A DNA stretch of 15,386 nucleotides from Planctomycetota bacterium (GTDB lineage: Bacteria; Planctomycetota; J058; JARGOJ01). Numbering within the stretch: the stretch's first letter is position 1; each line of letters starts with the position of its first letter. Positions 6,000 through 12,578 of the stretch are shown in pieces. Both the position numbers and the translations under genes were made by a program. Under the pieces are notes generated by a model that worked only from the letters and a program-made list of their open reading frames with translations, was not told where the DNA came from and searched no databases. The stretch is from the NCBI GenBank assembly GCA_029210225.1, contig JARGOJ010000089.1, forward strand, positions 1 through 15,386, written 5' to 3'.

Positions 6000-7223
6000 T
6001 TACTTGCTGGGATCAGCCACTCGACCCATGAAGAGGATGGTTCCAGACAATTGATCGCGAATGATAAAGATAAATGGATGATCAGCGCGAAATGATTCGG
6101 CTGCGGATGCTTTCTCGGCCATGACGACGGCCGTTGCCGCGGCAGCGGTTGTGCCTTCTTCATTGACGTCGACGAAGGCCTTATGAACGACTTCACTGAT
6201 TTTCAGTTCTTTTGTCCCATCAATACCTGAGAAGTCGGCCTTTGCGCCAAAAGCGACGGGCATTCCCATGGCGGTTAGAGTTTTCCTCAGGGATAGCTCT
6301 TCTGTCAGTTTAAAGCGTGGTAGTGCGAGGCGAACTTCGGTTTTATACGCTTTTTTCAATAATTCTGTGATCATGGCTGGGCTCAATTGGGCTTCGACTT
6401 TGCCGAGGCCATCCTTTTCATCTGGGAGTAAGACGAGCATGGACATTTGACCTTTGTAGGGCAGTTCGAGCATTTTTAGACCGGCGCCGTAAGCAATTTT
6501 AAACTCTTCCTTAGATTGATTCATGAGCGGCACTTTGACGGTCTTGCTCTTTGAGACATAGAAGTCTTCGTCGGCCGTTCGTGACTTCGTAAAGGCCGTC
6601 TCCCATTGCCCTTTGAAATAGATGGCATTGGTGAGGACCAGACGAGTATCAGGCTTAATGATTCCTGGCTTTAAGAGGTCCTTGATAAGGCCGTTGGTCT
6701 TCTTTGAGACCCAATCATTGATGGTCTTCCGCGATGGTTCTGTGGCGACTTTGAAGTCGAGCTCTTGAAATCCTGCTTGGTAATTTTTCTTCAATGAGCC
6801 GGTAAACTCTGGCAAGAACTTGTAGCCTTTTTGGCCCCAAAGGGCGTTGGCCACGGTTAAATCAAGGTCATCCCTTTTTCCCGCGTCCGCGAAATCGTCT
6901 CCAAGCCCGGCAAAGCCCTTGTGAAGGGCGTCCGATTCCAATTGAAAGCAGAGGGTCTTCTTCATTTGGCTGGCGGTTTTGCCTTTGGCGCCTTTGTAGG
7001 TCATGGCGAGGGCGGAGGAGATGGAGTAGGGGGAGAAGAAGAGGTTCCCGGGCTCGCGGCTCAACTGCTTGTAGAGGGACAGAGAGAATTCGGAGTTGCC
7101 TTCGATAAGCTTGAGGTCGTGAGCTCTCTTTGTCCGTGGGGGAGTGACCTTTTTGTTTCCACCATTGGTGCAGGCGCTCAGGGAGAATAGGAGAAGGATG
7201 ACCGGTAGACTTCTTGAATTCAT
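6000..7223 (-). CDS. Serpin (serine protease inhibitor), lipoprotein form, 407 aa
   Basis: This is a full-length serpin fold. N-terminal MNSRSLPVILLLFSLSAC has a lipobox (LSAC, Cys18), so the mature protein should be lipid-anchored. Serpin landmarks are NLFFSPYSISSALAMTYKGA near the start, LTNAIYFKGQWE in the middle, and near the C-terminus the hinge EEGTTAAAATA (355-365) and signature HPFIFIIRD...LFMGRVADP. The small-residue hinge is typical of inhibitory serpins that trap proteases. Counting 16 residues from P17 (Glu355) puts P1 near Lys371, suggesting trypsin-like targets, though the loop may be one residue longer than alpha-1-antitrypsin. I chose ATG 7223, not the upstream start at 7325, because it gives an exact lipoprotein signal and has GGAG upstream. 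A promoter fits at 7275-7304. Confidence 0.92.
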   Translation of the reverse strand: MNSRSLPVILLLFSLSACTNGGNKKVTPPRTKRAHDLKLIEGNSEFSLSLYKQLSREPGNLFFSPYSISSALAMTYKGAKGKTASQMKKTLCFQLESDALHKGFAGLGDDFADAGKRDDLDLTVANALWGQKGYKFLPEFTGSLKKNYQAGFQELDFKVATEPSRKTINDWVSKKTNGLIKDLLKPGIIKPDTRLVLTNAIYFKGQWETAFTKSRTADEDFYVSKSKTVKVPLMNQSKEEFKIAYGAGLKMLELPYKGQMSMLVLLPDEKDGLGKVEAQLSPAMITELLKKAYKTEVRLALPRFKLTEELSLRKTLTAMGMPVAFGAKADFSGIDGTKELKISEVVHKAFVDVNEEGTTAAAATAVVMAEKASAAESFRADHPFIFIIRDQLSGTILFMGRVADPSK

Positions 7224-7274
7224 AAAAGTTGACTCCGTTGAATGGGGGCGGACTTGTCCCTGTCTTTGGCCGAT

Positions 7275-7304
7275 ATGATAAGCCTGATAGGTCCTTAGTG
7301 TCGA
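7275..7304 (-). promoter_or_regulatory. Candidate sigma70-type promoter of the serpin gene
   Basis: On the minus strand TCGACA (7304-7299, five of six) and TATCAT (7280-7275, five of six) are separated by 18 bases. The -10 box lies about 50 bases before the chosen serpin ATG, which supports start 7223 over 7325. Box matching only. Confidence 0.4.
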
Positions 7305-7377
7305 TAGGCCCGCTGTAAGTTCCAAAGTTTCGGGATGTTTTTGAGGTGTTTTCTCTGGGCGGGCTGAGGGCTCTGAT

Positions 7378-7536
7378 TTAGGCGCTGGGATCCATGACTC
7401 GACCCATAAAGAGGATGAGGCCCTGAGAGTTGATCGCGAATGAAAGGAGTTGATATTCCTGATTTTGGGGATGGTGACTTCGATGTATTTGAAGACCTTT
7501 CAATCTTTCTTTGCCATCGTTGCCAGTAAAACTACT
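7378..7536 (-). pseudogene. Decayed 3' end of a second serpin gene
   Basis: The minus-strand translation ends GLILFMGRVMDPSA, matching the end of the neighbouring serpin (GTILFMGRVADPSK). The DNA is also similar (ctgggatc..cactcgacccat.aagaggatg in both). Further upstream FTGNDGKERLK matches FSGIDGTKELK of the intact serpin, but the hinge and reactive-centre loop that should lie between these two blocks are missing. No recognisable serpin sequence lies further upstream. This is a 5'-truncated, internally deleted tandem paralogue and is unlikely to make a functional inhibitor. Confidence 0.7.
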
Positions 7537-7601
7537 ACATTCATCAGTTTCATTGTATGAATGATTTATTTGTGAATAGTGATCTGAGGGGGGTAGCACA
7601 G

Positions 7602-8000
7602 ATGACTGGAAAGCGAAGAGTGGATATCGAGGGTTATTCCACTGATGAAATTTTGAATATGGAAGCAAGCGAACTTGAGGCGTTTGTGTTCGTCGGGGAA
7701 TCTCTCATTATCAAATCAGGAACAGCTGAAATTTTGGGAGAGTTTCGCAAGACAGAAACGATCCTGACAGTTGAATTGGCCCATATTGACGGAGGAGGGG
7801 AGGGGATTCTTCCAACCTTGTCTCTGTTGGTTCAGCGCTATGCAAAGAACCACGGTTTTGCTTCAGTTGAGTGGGTTGTTCATGCTATCAACTGCGCCAA
7901 TCCAAACCCTAAGCTAAAAAGGGTTTTAGAGAAGCGAGGCTTTGTCATCAAAGAAGTTGGGGGTATTGGCAACGCTTACTATAAGAGGATTGAATTTTGA
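7602..8000 (+). CDS. Small GNAT-like protein, 132 aa
   Basis: The protein begins MTGKRRVDIEGYSTDEI. ELAHIDGGGEGILPTL (59-74) followed by a helix (LLVQRYAKNHG) recalls the acetyl-CoA-binding strand and helix of GNAT N-acetyltransferases, and NPKLKRVLEKRGF (102-114) recalls the late GNAT motif N-x-x-a-x-x-x-Y-x-k-x-GF. The N-terminal half does not look like a standard GNAT, so catalysis is unproven. I place the start at 7602: GAGGGGGG (7586-7593) lies eight bases upstream, while the earlier ATG at 7557 has no ribosome binding site. It diverges from the decayed serpin end. Confidence 0.6.
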   Translation: MTGKRRVDIEGYSTDEILNMEASELEAFVFVGESLIIKSGTAEILGEFRKTETILTVELAHIDGGGEGILPTLSLLVQRYAKNHGFASVEWVVHAINCANPNPKLKRVLEKRGFVIKEVGGIGNAYYKRIEF

Positions 8001-8062
8001 CAGGCAGCTAGCAATGATTCGTAGATTTGGTTTTAGGCTATTTTTACAAGGGCACAGCAAGA

Positions 8063-8386
8063 ATGAACCGAATCTCACTAGAAGCTGAAGGACGTTTCTT
8101 GCGTCTATCTGGGACGTCGTCGCATGTTGCCAGAGTCACCGTTGCGCTGACTCCAGCGGAAGAGACCAATGTCGTTATATCGTGTAAGGGCGACCCAAGC
8201 TTCCACGGTCAGGGTCAGATCGATGATGTGTCAGAGGTGGCTTACGACGACTGGAAGTCAGGAGCCCGGGTTTTAAAAGACATTTCTCTTCAATGTTCAG
8301 TTAACACACCCGGCGAGCTTCTCAGCGGCGCTCACAGAGCCCGGTCATTCTTCATCTGTTGGATATTCGAATTCATAGGTCAATGA
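8063..8386 (+). CDS. Hypothetical protein, 107 aa, possibly with a replaced C-terminus
   Basis: Family not recognised. Residues 1-80 look like a normal compact beta-rich domain (SLEAEGRFLRLSGTSSHVA, RVTVALTPAEETNVVISC, IDDVSEVAYDDWKSGAR). The last 25 residues (from GELLSGAHRARSFF) lose that character and overlap the 3' end of the convergent zinc-ribbon gene by 42 bases, suggesting the original C-terminus was lost and the frame runs on. ATG 8063 with AAGGG at 8048-8052 is preferred over an in-frame TTG at 8027. It follows the GNAT-like gene by 62 bases and could share its transcript. Confidence 0.45.
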   Translation: MNRISLEAEGRFLRLSGTSSHVARVTVALTPAEETNVVISCKGDPSFHGQGQIDDVSEVAYDDWKSGARVLKDISLQCSVNTPGELLSGAHRARSFFICWIFEFIGQ

Positions 8387-8584
8387 ATTTTGCTCGTCTG
8401 GATCGTATTCTGTCCAAAGGCAAGCTAAGCAATGGACTGTTTTGATAATAGGGTTTTTAGCTCCAACCTGGAGCGGCCTGGGAATGAGTTTCATGTATGT
8501 GGTCGGTTCACCACATTCAGGGCAGCAGCTGGGATTTCTCAAAGGTCGTTTCCTTTCCCACGCTGAACAGTTGTCGGGCAGCAT
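8345..8584 (-). CDS. Small zinc-ribbon-like protein, 79 aa
   Basis: Two Cys pairs, CPEC (21-24) and CLAC (52-55), 27 residues apart, give the usual four-Cys zinc-ribbon layout. The C-terminus is acidic (YEFEYPTDEE). The family is unknown; a nucleic-acid or protein-binding role would be typical for the fold but is not shown. It lies 30 bases after the glycosyltransferase stop on the same strand and is probably co-transcribed with it. Its 3' end overlaps the convergent 107-aa ORF by 42 bases. The ribosome binding site is weak (GAGAAG, about 12 bases upstream). Confidence 0.5.
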   Translation of the reverse strand: MLPDNCSAWERKRPLRNPSCCPECGEPTTYMKLIPRPLQVGAKNPIIKTVHCLACLWTEYDPDEQNSLTYEFEYPTDEE

Positions 8585-8614
8585 TAATGAATCACTTCTC
8601 GCGATATGCCCGCC

Positions 8615-9403
8615 TCAAAGTCCGCAAAGGAACTTCTGTTCGCACTCATACAAAAAGCTATTTTCCGGGAAAGGCTTATTCTTATCAAATTCACCCTGCC
8701 GAAACATCTCATGCCACAAATGAACAGCATAAGAGTCCTTGAACGTCGAATCATTCAATGATACAGAGCCATCTATAAATGCTTCCCACTTCAAAAAGTG
8801 AATCGGATAAAAAGCACTGATAGGAAGAGCATGGCCATCCAATTTATTATGCCTAATATAATTCGTAAAGCCTCTCACGCCTCCTCCCTCACCCCAGGTA
8901 ATATTGTCCCGTCTATTACCCTGAAAAAAACGGCGAATAAACTTTAACTTCTTTGTTTTCCATTTGTCGTGAGGCAAGAACGTATTCGGATTGCGACACA
9001 AATAGGCAAGATCGACCGCGATCTTATGACCCTTGGGCAATCCGACAATGGCTGCATTAATAGTCTCTGAATCTTGATGTCCGAAAACGAACTCTTGGTC
9101 AAAGTCGAAAGGCTTCAGGCAAATCACGTCCGTATCGATCCAAATCCCGCCTCTTTGCCTGAGCAATTCCCAACGAAACAAATTCGAAACCGCGGAATAA
9201 CTACCATTTGGATAGGTGTAAATTTCCTCTTCAGCAAGAATCTCGCGAGCATCCTGCTCATGGATTCCTTCAGGGACGTTTTCGAGTTTGTTATATCTAA
9301 ATAAATTGACGTGATGCCCATGTTGGACAAAAGATGAAAGGCAGAGGAACTCTAACTTCGAGAGGGCTTTACCAATCCATAGTGCATTGACAACAATTGA
9401 CAT
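8615..9403 (-). CDS. GT32-type glycosyltransferase (Gly_transf_sug/Och1-like), 262 aa
   Basis: The N-terminus SIVVNALWIG (2-11) followed by LEFLCLSSFVQHGHHVNLFRY is the usual opening of this family (WIG, then Sf..hGh.v.ly). FRWELLRQRGGIWIDTDVICL (77-97, Leu81 next to the Arg-Gly-Gly run) contains the DxD sugar-nucleotide/metal motif (DTD, 90-92). Near the end YAVHLWHEMFRQ matches the C-terminal HLW block. These enzymes move a sugar from a nucleotide donor to a glycan or lipid acceptor; donor and acceptor are not evident. No membrane segment is seen. ATG 9403 with GGAAG seven bases upstream is preferred over an in-frame TTG at 9442. Plus-strand composition here is C/A-rich, unlike the genes to the left. 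Confidence 0.85.
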   Translation of the reverse strand: MSIVVNALWIGKALSKLEFLCLSSFVQHGHHVNLFRYNKLENVPEGIHEQDAREILAEEEIYTYPNGSYSAVSNLFRWELLRQRGGIWIDTDVICLKPFDFDQEFVFGHQDSETINAAIVGLPKGHKIAVDLAYLCRNPNTFLPHDKWKTKKLKFIRRFFQGNRRDNITWGEGGGVRGFTNYIRHNKLDGHALPISAFYPIHFLKWEAFIDGSVSLNDSTFKDSYAVHLWHEMFRQGEFDKNKPFPENSFLYECEQKFLCGL

Positions 9404-9694
9404 CGAAAGACTTCCATTCCAAATTAATGAGGTCTGCTTCAAAGGCTACTTTCAACATTGGTCAAAGATACTAGATCCTCGCTGCATTGACAGGGTTGAG
9501 TATAGACGCTCACCGCAAGGAGCATGCTTAGGCCGTGGACCGTCAAGAAGAACCAAGGTCTCTCCTCCCCGATGAGCACCAGCATCTAAGCCAATGATCC
9601 TTTAGGCCAGCCCAGGGTCCTCTTTTCGCTTGCCAACTTAGAGTTTGAGTGAAACAAATTGGGAGCAGGTATCATGTACAAAACCGCGTACACA
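9404..9694. other. Non-coding stretch upstream of the glycosyltransferase gene
   Basis: No convincing ORF, RNA gene or repeat is seen here. It should contain the minus-strand promoter of the glycosyltransferase gene; a lone TATACT (minus strand, around 9500) lacks a matching -35 box. Confidence 0.5.
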
Positions 9695-9730
9695 CGAAAA
9701 AAGGGACACCGGCTCTCGCCAATATCCGTC

Positions 9731-9808
9731 TAAATTCTTGATAGACCCAGCAGGGTTCGAACCGGGCGGCGACCGTCTGCAATATCTGGCTTCGAACGCC
9801 GACGTCTT
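9731..9808 (-). pseudogene. tRNA-Arg pseudogene, tandem copy of the intact tRNA-Arg
   Basis: Bases 9731-9763 match 9855-9887 of the intact tRNA copy with few changes (3' flank, acceptor 3' strand, T loop). After a 14-base insertion (9764-9777) that breaks the T stem, 9778-9808 match 9888-9918 (anticodon arm). The anticodon position reads UCG rather than CCG. The D arm and 5' acceptor strand are missing where the second copy begins. The similarity also covers the downstream region (cgaaaaaagg at 9695 and 9819), so the duplicated unit was tRNA plus terminator with a 124-base period. Confidence 0.7.
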
Positions 9809-9820
9809 CACTTCGAAACG

Positions 9821-9857
9821 AAAAAAGGCCTTCACCAAATCCGGTGAAAGCCTTTAA
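9821..9857 (-). terminator. Rho-independent terminator of tRNA-Arg
   Basis: On the minus strand aaaggc (9855-9850), one mismatch, ttcacc (9848-9843), loop ggattt, ggtgaa (9836-9831) and gcc-ttt (9829-9824) form a 12-bp stem that runs into a tail of six T. It lies nine bases after the tRNA 3' end. Confidence 0.85.
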
Positions 9858-9865
9858 ATTCTTAA

Positions 9866-9939
9866 TACACCCAGCAGGGTTCGAACCTGCAACATCCGGC
9901 TTCGGAGGCCGACGCTCTATCCAGTTGAACTATGGGTGC
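9866..9939 (-). tRNA. tRNA-Arg, anticodon CCG
   Basis: Read on the minus strand from 9939, the sequence folds as a full cloverleaf: acceptor GCACCCA with UGGGUGU (first pair G-U), D stem GUUC/GAGC with GG in the loop, anticodon loop CUCCGAA closed by GGC/GCC (anticodon CCG, reading CGG), and T stem GCAGG/CCUGC with loop UUCGAAC. Discriminator base A; the 3' CCA is not encoded. It is 74 bases long. Confidence 0.95.
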
Positions 9940-10003
9940 GCGTTAAGTGCTATTCTATCTTGTGTCTTAGGACTTTCAAGATTCGATATGGTGTCGTCCT
10001 CAA

Positions 10004-11734
10004 ATGAAAAAAATAGCGCTCTTCCTTTTTCTCCTCTTTCTGCCCCTCCAGGCTCAGGCTCAATACGCCACCGACGAGCAGCTTGGAGAAAACACCCGAC
10101 GGGATCGGGCCTGGGAAGCCTATCAGGAAGGCATCCGCGATAACGACCCCGCTCGCGCTATCGGACACTTCCTCAAAGCCCGGGCCAACTGGAAAACCGA
10201 CGGGCCCATCAAACTTTATAAGATCATCAACGTCCGAGTTGGGGTCGTCCCCAAAAAGAAACTCAAAGAGCTCCCCCCACCCCCGGGGAAAATCACCTTT
10301 CGATACACACCGACCTTCGAAATCTTCAACCGCTACGACATCCTCAAGCGCATCGCCCTCCGCCGCTCCAAGCTCCTCCCCAAACCCCGTGACCCCGCCA
10401 TGGTCAATCGCCTGTTTAAAGATGTCTTCGCGATACTCACCAAGCTCCGACGGCATCAAGTCGACCCCGTGCGTGTCACCAAAGAAACCGAAGAGAACAA
10501 GAAGCTCCTCGAAGAGCTGCTCAAGAAACCTGAACCCATCAAGAAACCCGAACCCATCAAAAAGCCCGACCCCGATAAAAAGCCCGATTCAAAACCTGTG
10601 ACCCCCGAGCCTAAACCTGAACCAAAAGTCATCAAGCCGAGCTTCGAAGAGCGACTTCGCATCAAAAAGCTTGAACTCCAAGTCAAGGTCGAAGAAGTCA
10701 AAGCCCTCACCGGAGTTGGACAACGCGCCCTCAAAAAAGGCGTCCTCGACCAAGCCGTCGCCGCCATCGACTCCGCCACCCTCATCCTCGTCACCGAAAT
10801 CGCTCCCTATCCTCCTCTCGACAAAGAAGCCTTCGACTCCGTCGCCCAAGTATCCTCCATGTCCTTCACCCTCCACCGTCAAGCCATGAATATGCTCGCC
10901 GTGAGCGCGGCCGTCGTCAGCTCAGAGAGCCTCACCATTCGTAGAGAGCGCTTCATCGCCGGCCTGGAAACCGCGAGAGACGTCGGAGCAGGCCTCTGGA
11001 GCCGCATCCAACAACAGAAGATGGTCGCCCGGCTTCTCTTCCTCTCTTATAAGGGCCGCGGAGTGACAAGCTTGGATTTGAAGGAGTGGCAGAAGGTCTT
11101 TGACGATCCTATTTGTAAGGCTGTGCTCAAGCTCGAAATCGAGGACGAGGCTTTGTCCGAGGACGACGAGTGCGTTCTTTGGCCCTTCCCTCAAGGGAAT
11201 AAGATGGAGTCCTATGGGAACCGCTATGTCCTGTCTCAGTCGATTCGGGCCTTGACCTTGGTGGAGGAGAGCTGGAACGATCGGCAAAATGACGCCCCAC
11301 CAGATGCCCGGCGCAGCTCGATACGACGGATCTTGTCGAACTTGGAAGTGCTGACCCGTGCGAAGGGTCTCAAGGGCATGGAGAAGGAAGTCCGTGAGAG
11401 GCTGTCTAAGGCTCGGAGAGCCCTCCAGGAAGAGCTGGTGCAGCTAGTCTTCATTCTGTTTAAGGACAGCGACAAACCCACCGAGCGCTTTGCTAGCTAC
11501 CTCTTGCTCTTGCCGAAGTTGGAAGAGGCTTTGGATTTGGAGTCGCGGGCCAAGATTCTCGTGGGACTTGGCTTGGCGGGGCTGAATAAGACCGGGGATG
11601 AAGCGCCTTTTTGGCTGGTTGATCGGGGCCTGGCTTTAGATTCTCGGGTGATTGATAAGCTCCCGAAAGAAGTGCCGCCTTGGGCTGTGACCAAAGCTCG
11701 GAAACGAAAAAAAGCGAAGAGCGGAGCTTTCTAA
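10004..11734 (+). CDS. Exported protein of unknown function with Pro/Lys linker, 576 aa
   Basis: MKKIALFLFLLFLPLQAQAQ is a clear signal peptide (cleavage near residue 19), so the protein is exported. No known domain is recognised. Residues about 25-170 are helical with TPR-like spacing (RAWEAYQEGIRDNDPARAIGHF). A linker at 174-212 is built from KKPEPI/KKPDPD repeats (DNA near 10520-10600). A long helical C-terminal part follows and ends in a basic tail (KARKRKKAKSGAF). Codon use changes inside the gene: up to about 11040 (residue 345) Leu is mostly CTC and the sense strand is C-rich; afterwards TTG and CTG dominate and the strand is G-rich. The last codons are part of the hairpin that terminates the convergent HU gene. 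ATG 10004 has no clear ribosome binding site but fits the signal peptide exactly. Confidence 0.8.
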   Translation: MKKIALFLFLLFLPLQAQAQYATDEQLGENTRRDRAWEAYQEGIRDNDPARAIGHFLKARANWKTDGPIKLYKIINVRVGVVPKKKLKELPPPPGKITFRYTPTFEIFNRYDILKRIALRRSKLLPKPRDPAMVNRLFKDVFAILTKLRRHQVDPVRVTKETEENKKLLEELLKKPEPIKKPEPIKKPDPDKKPDSKPVTPEPKPEPKVIKPSFEERLRIKKLELQVKVEEVKALTGVGQRALKKGVLDQAVAAIDSATLILVTEIAPYPPLDKEAFDSVAQVSSMSFTLHRQAMNMLAVSAAVVSSESLTIRRERFIAGLETARDVGAGLWSRIQQQKMVARLLFLSYKGRGVTSLDLKEWQKVFDDPICKAVLKLEIEDEALSEDDECVLWPFPQGNKMESYGNRYVLSQSIRALTLVEESWNDRQNDAPPDARRSSIRRILSNLEVLTRAKGLKGMEKEVRERLSKARRALQEELVQLVFILFKDSDKPTERFASYLLLLPKLEEALDLESRAKILVGLGLAGLNKTGDEAPFWLVDRGLALDSRVIDKLPKEVPPWAVTKARKRKKAKSGAF

Positions 11735-11753
11735 GAAAACTCCGCTCTTCGCT
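11707..11753 (-). terminator. Terminator of the HU gene, overlapping the end of the convergent CDS
   Basis: gcgaagagcggag (11714-11726) and ctccgctcttcgc (11740-11752) form a perfect 13-bp stem. On the minus strand it runs into seven T (plus-strand A run 11707-11713), an ideal terminator for HU, whose stop lies 28 bases before the stem. The plus-strand gene stops inside the loop (11732-11734), so its last codons form the hairpin. It may also work in the plus direction, though the tail there is poor. Confidence 0.88.
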
Positions 11754-11780
11754 GTCTTAAATCAAAACATTCTGAAGAAC

Positions 11781-12053
11781 TCAGATAGCTTCCTTAAGTC
11801 CTTTACCGGGACGGAAACCAACAGTCTTCGAAGCTTTGATCTTGATCTCTTCACCCGTACGTGGGTTGCGGCCTTTGCGAGCCTTCCGCTTCTTTACTTG
11901 GAAAGAACCGAAGCCAATCAATTGGACTTGGCTATCAGCCTTAAGTCCAGCTTTGATTGCTTCGAGAACGGCTGTCAAAATGCGCTCGGAAGCAGCTTTT
12001 GACTCGGCAGCGCCGTTTTCGTACAGATATTCGACCAATTCACCTTTATTCAC
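11781..12053 (-). CDS. HU-family DNA-binding protein, 90 aa
   Basis: This is a complete HU/IHF-type protein of the usual 90 residues. MNKGELVEYLYENG starts the dimerisation helices, IGFGSFQVKKRKARKGRNP (46-64) is the HU signature with the DNA-binding beta-arm, and ASKTVGFRPGKGLKEAI closes the fold. HU dimers bind and bend DNA in the nucleoid. The start codon is GTG (12053-12051), with a run of six G seven bases upstream as ribosome binding site. A promoter is proposed at 12135-12163, with a perfect palindrome in the leader. The gene is monocistronic: a strong terminator follows and the next gene is convergent. Confidence 0.97.
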   Translation of the reverse strand: MNKGELVEYLYENGAAESKAASERILTAVLEAIKAGLKADSQVQLIGFGSFQVKKRKARKGRNPRTGEEIKIKASKTVGFRPGKGLKEAI

Positions 12054-12074
12054 GATAGCCCCCCAATTTTCGAG

Positions 12075-12088
12075 GTTGATGCATCAAC
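12075..12088. promoter_or_regulatory. Perfect 14-bp palindrome in the HU leader
   Basis: gttgatgcatcaac is its own reverse complement and lies about 22 bases before the HU start codon, between the proposed promoter and the ribosome binding site. It could be an operator for a dimeric regulator. Confidence 0.45.
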
Positions 12089-12134
12089 TAAAAAACAATT
12101 AATAATGACACCCATCCTAATTGTTTGGAATTGA

Positions 12135-12163
12135 ATCTTACGCCCTTATAACAAGGGTTTCAA
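12135..12163 (-). promoter_or_regulatory. Candidate HU promoter with a dyad in its spacer
   Basis: On the minus strand TTGAAA (12163-12158, five of six) and TAAGAT (12140-12135, four of six) are exactly 17 bases apart. The spacer contains the inverted repeat CCCTT-gttat-AAGGG, an operator-like arrangement. A leader of roughly 75 bases would result. Confidence 0.55.
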
Positions 12164-12410
12164 CAGAATGGTCCTCTGCTTATAGGCTTGTTTTCCAGCC
12201 CTCGCAAGTCATGTTTCTTTGAAACTTTTGCAAAAGACAAGTCTGAGACACTCACCAAAGCCCCTAAAACACTCGGTAAGCGGTAATTCTTAAGGACTTA
12301 CGGCGTCTCGCCTTTTCATGTGAATAATGCGACAAAACTAAGAAAAAACCTTGTTCACAAGCCGTTTTCCTGTCTCGCCGAAATCGCGCCTTTGACTCGA
12401 ATCGCCATCT
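12164..12410. other. Non-coding stretch between the HU promoter and the DUF2254 terminator
   Basis: No ORF or RNA gene is recognised. The stretch has small hairpins only (for example gtttc-ttt-gaaac) and one extra copy of the string aagcccctaa that also forms the neighbouring terminator stem. Confidence 0.5.
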
Positions 12411-12452
12411 AAAAAGCCCCTAAGCCACTATATTGCAATGGTTTAGGGGCTT
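12411..12452 (-). terminator. Rho-independent terminator downstream of the DUF2254 gene
   Basis: aagcccctaagcc (12414-12426) and ggtttaggggctt (12440-12452) form a 13-bp stem with one G-U pair. On the minus strand it ends in TTTTT. It lies about 130 bases past the DUF2254 stop. The outer strings cgccatc (12403-12409) and gatggcg (12470-12476) are also complementary. Confidence 0.8.
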
Positions 12453-12578
12453 GGTGAAGGCGTTTTCTTGATGGCGCTTGGCTGTAAGCTCTTTGTTCTT
12501 GGTTGTTTATGGCGATTGTTCCGCGGGGTGGGCTTCAGCCAACCCTGAAAAAATGGGGCTTTCAGAGCTGGCTTCTGT

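Noticed and set aside
9645..9857. ORFs across the tRNA-Arg duplication on both strands
   Set aside because: They are open frames over tRNA and pseudo-tRNA sequence and have no protein features of their own.
9934..9961. GGTGCGC string resembling the start of a dif site near the skew change
   Set aside because: It is the 5' end of the tRNA-Arg gene, and the rest does not match XerC/XerD arms.
10083..10601. Ser/Pro/Lys-rich plus-strand ORF inside the 576-aa gene
   Set aside because: It is a shadow frame caused by the C-rich composition of that part of the gene.
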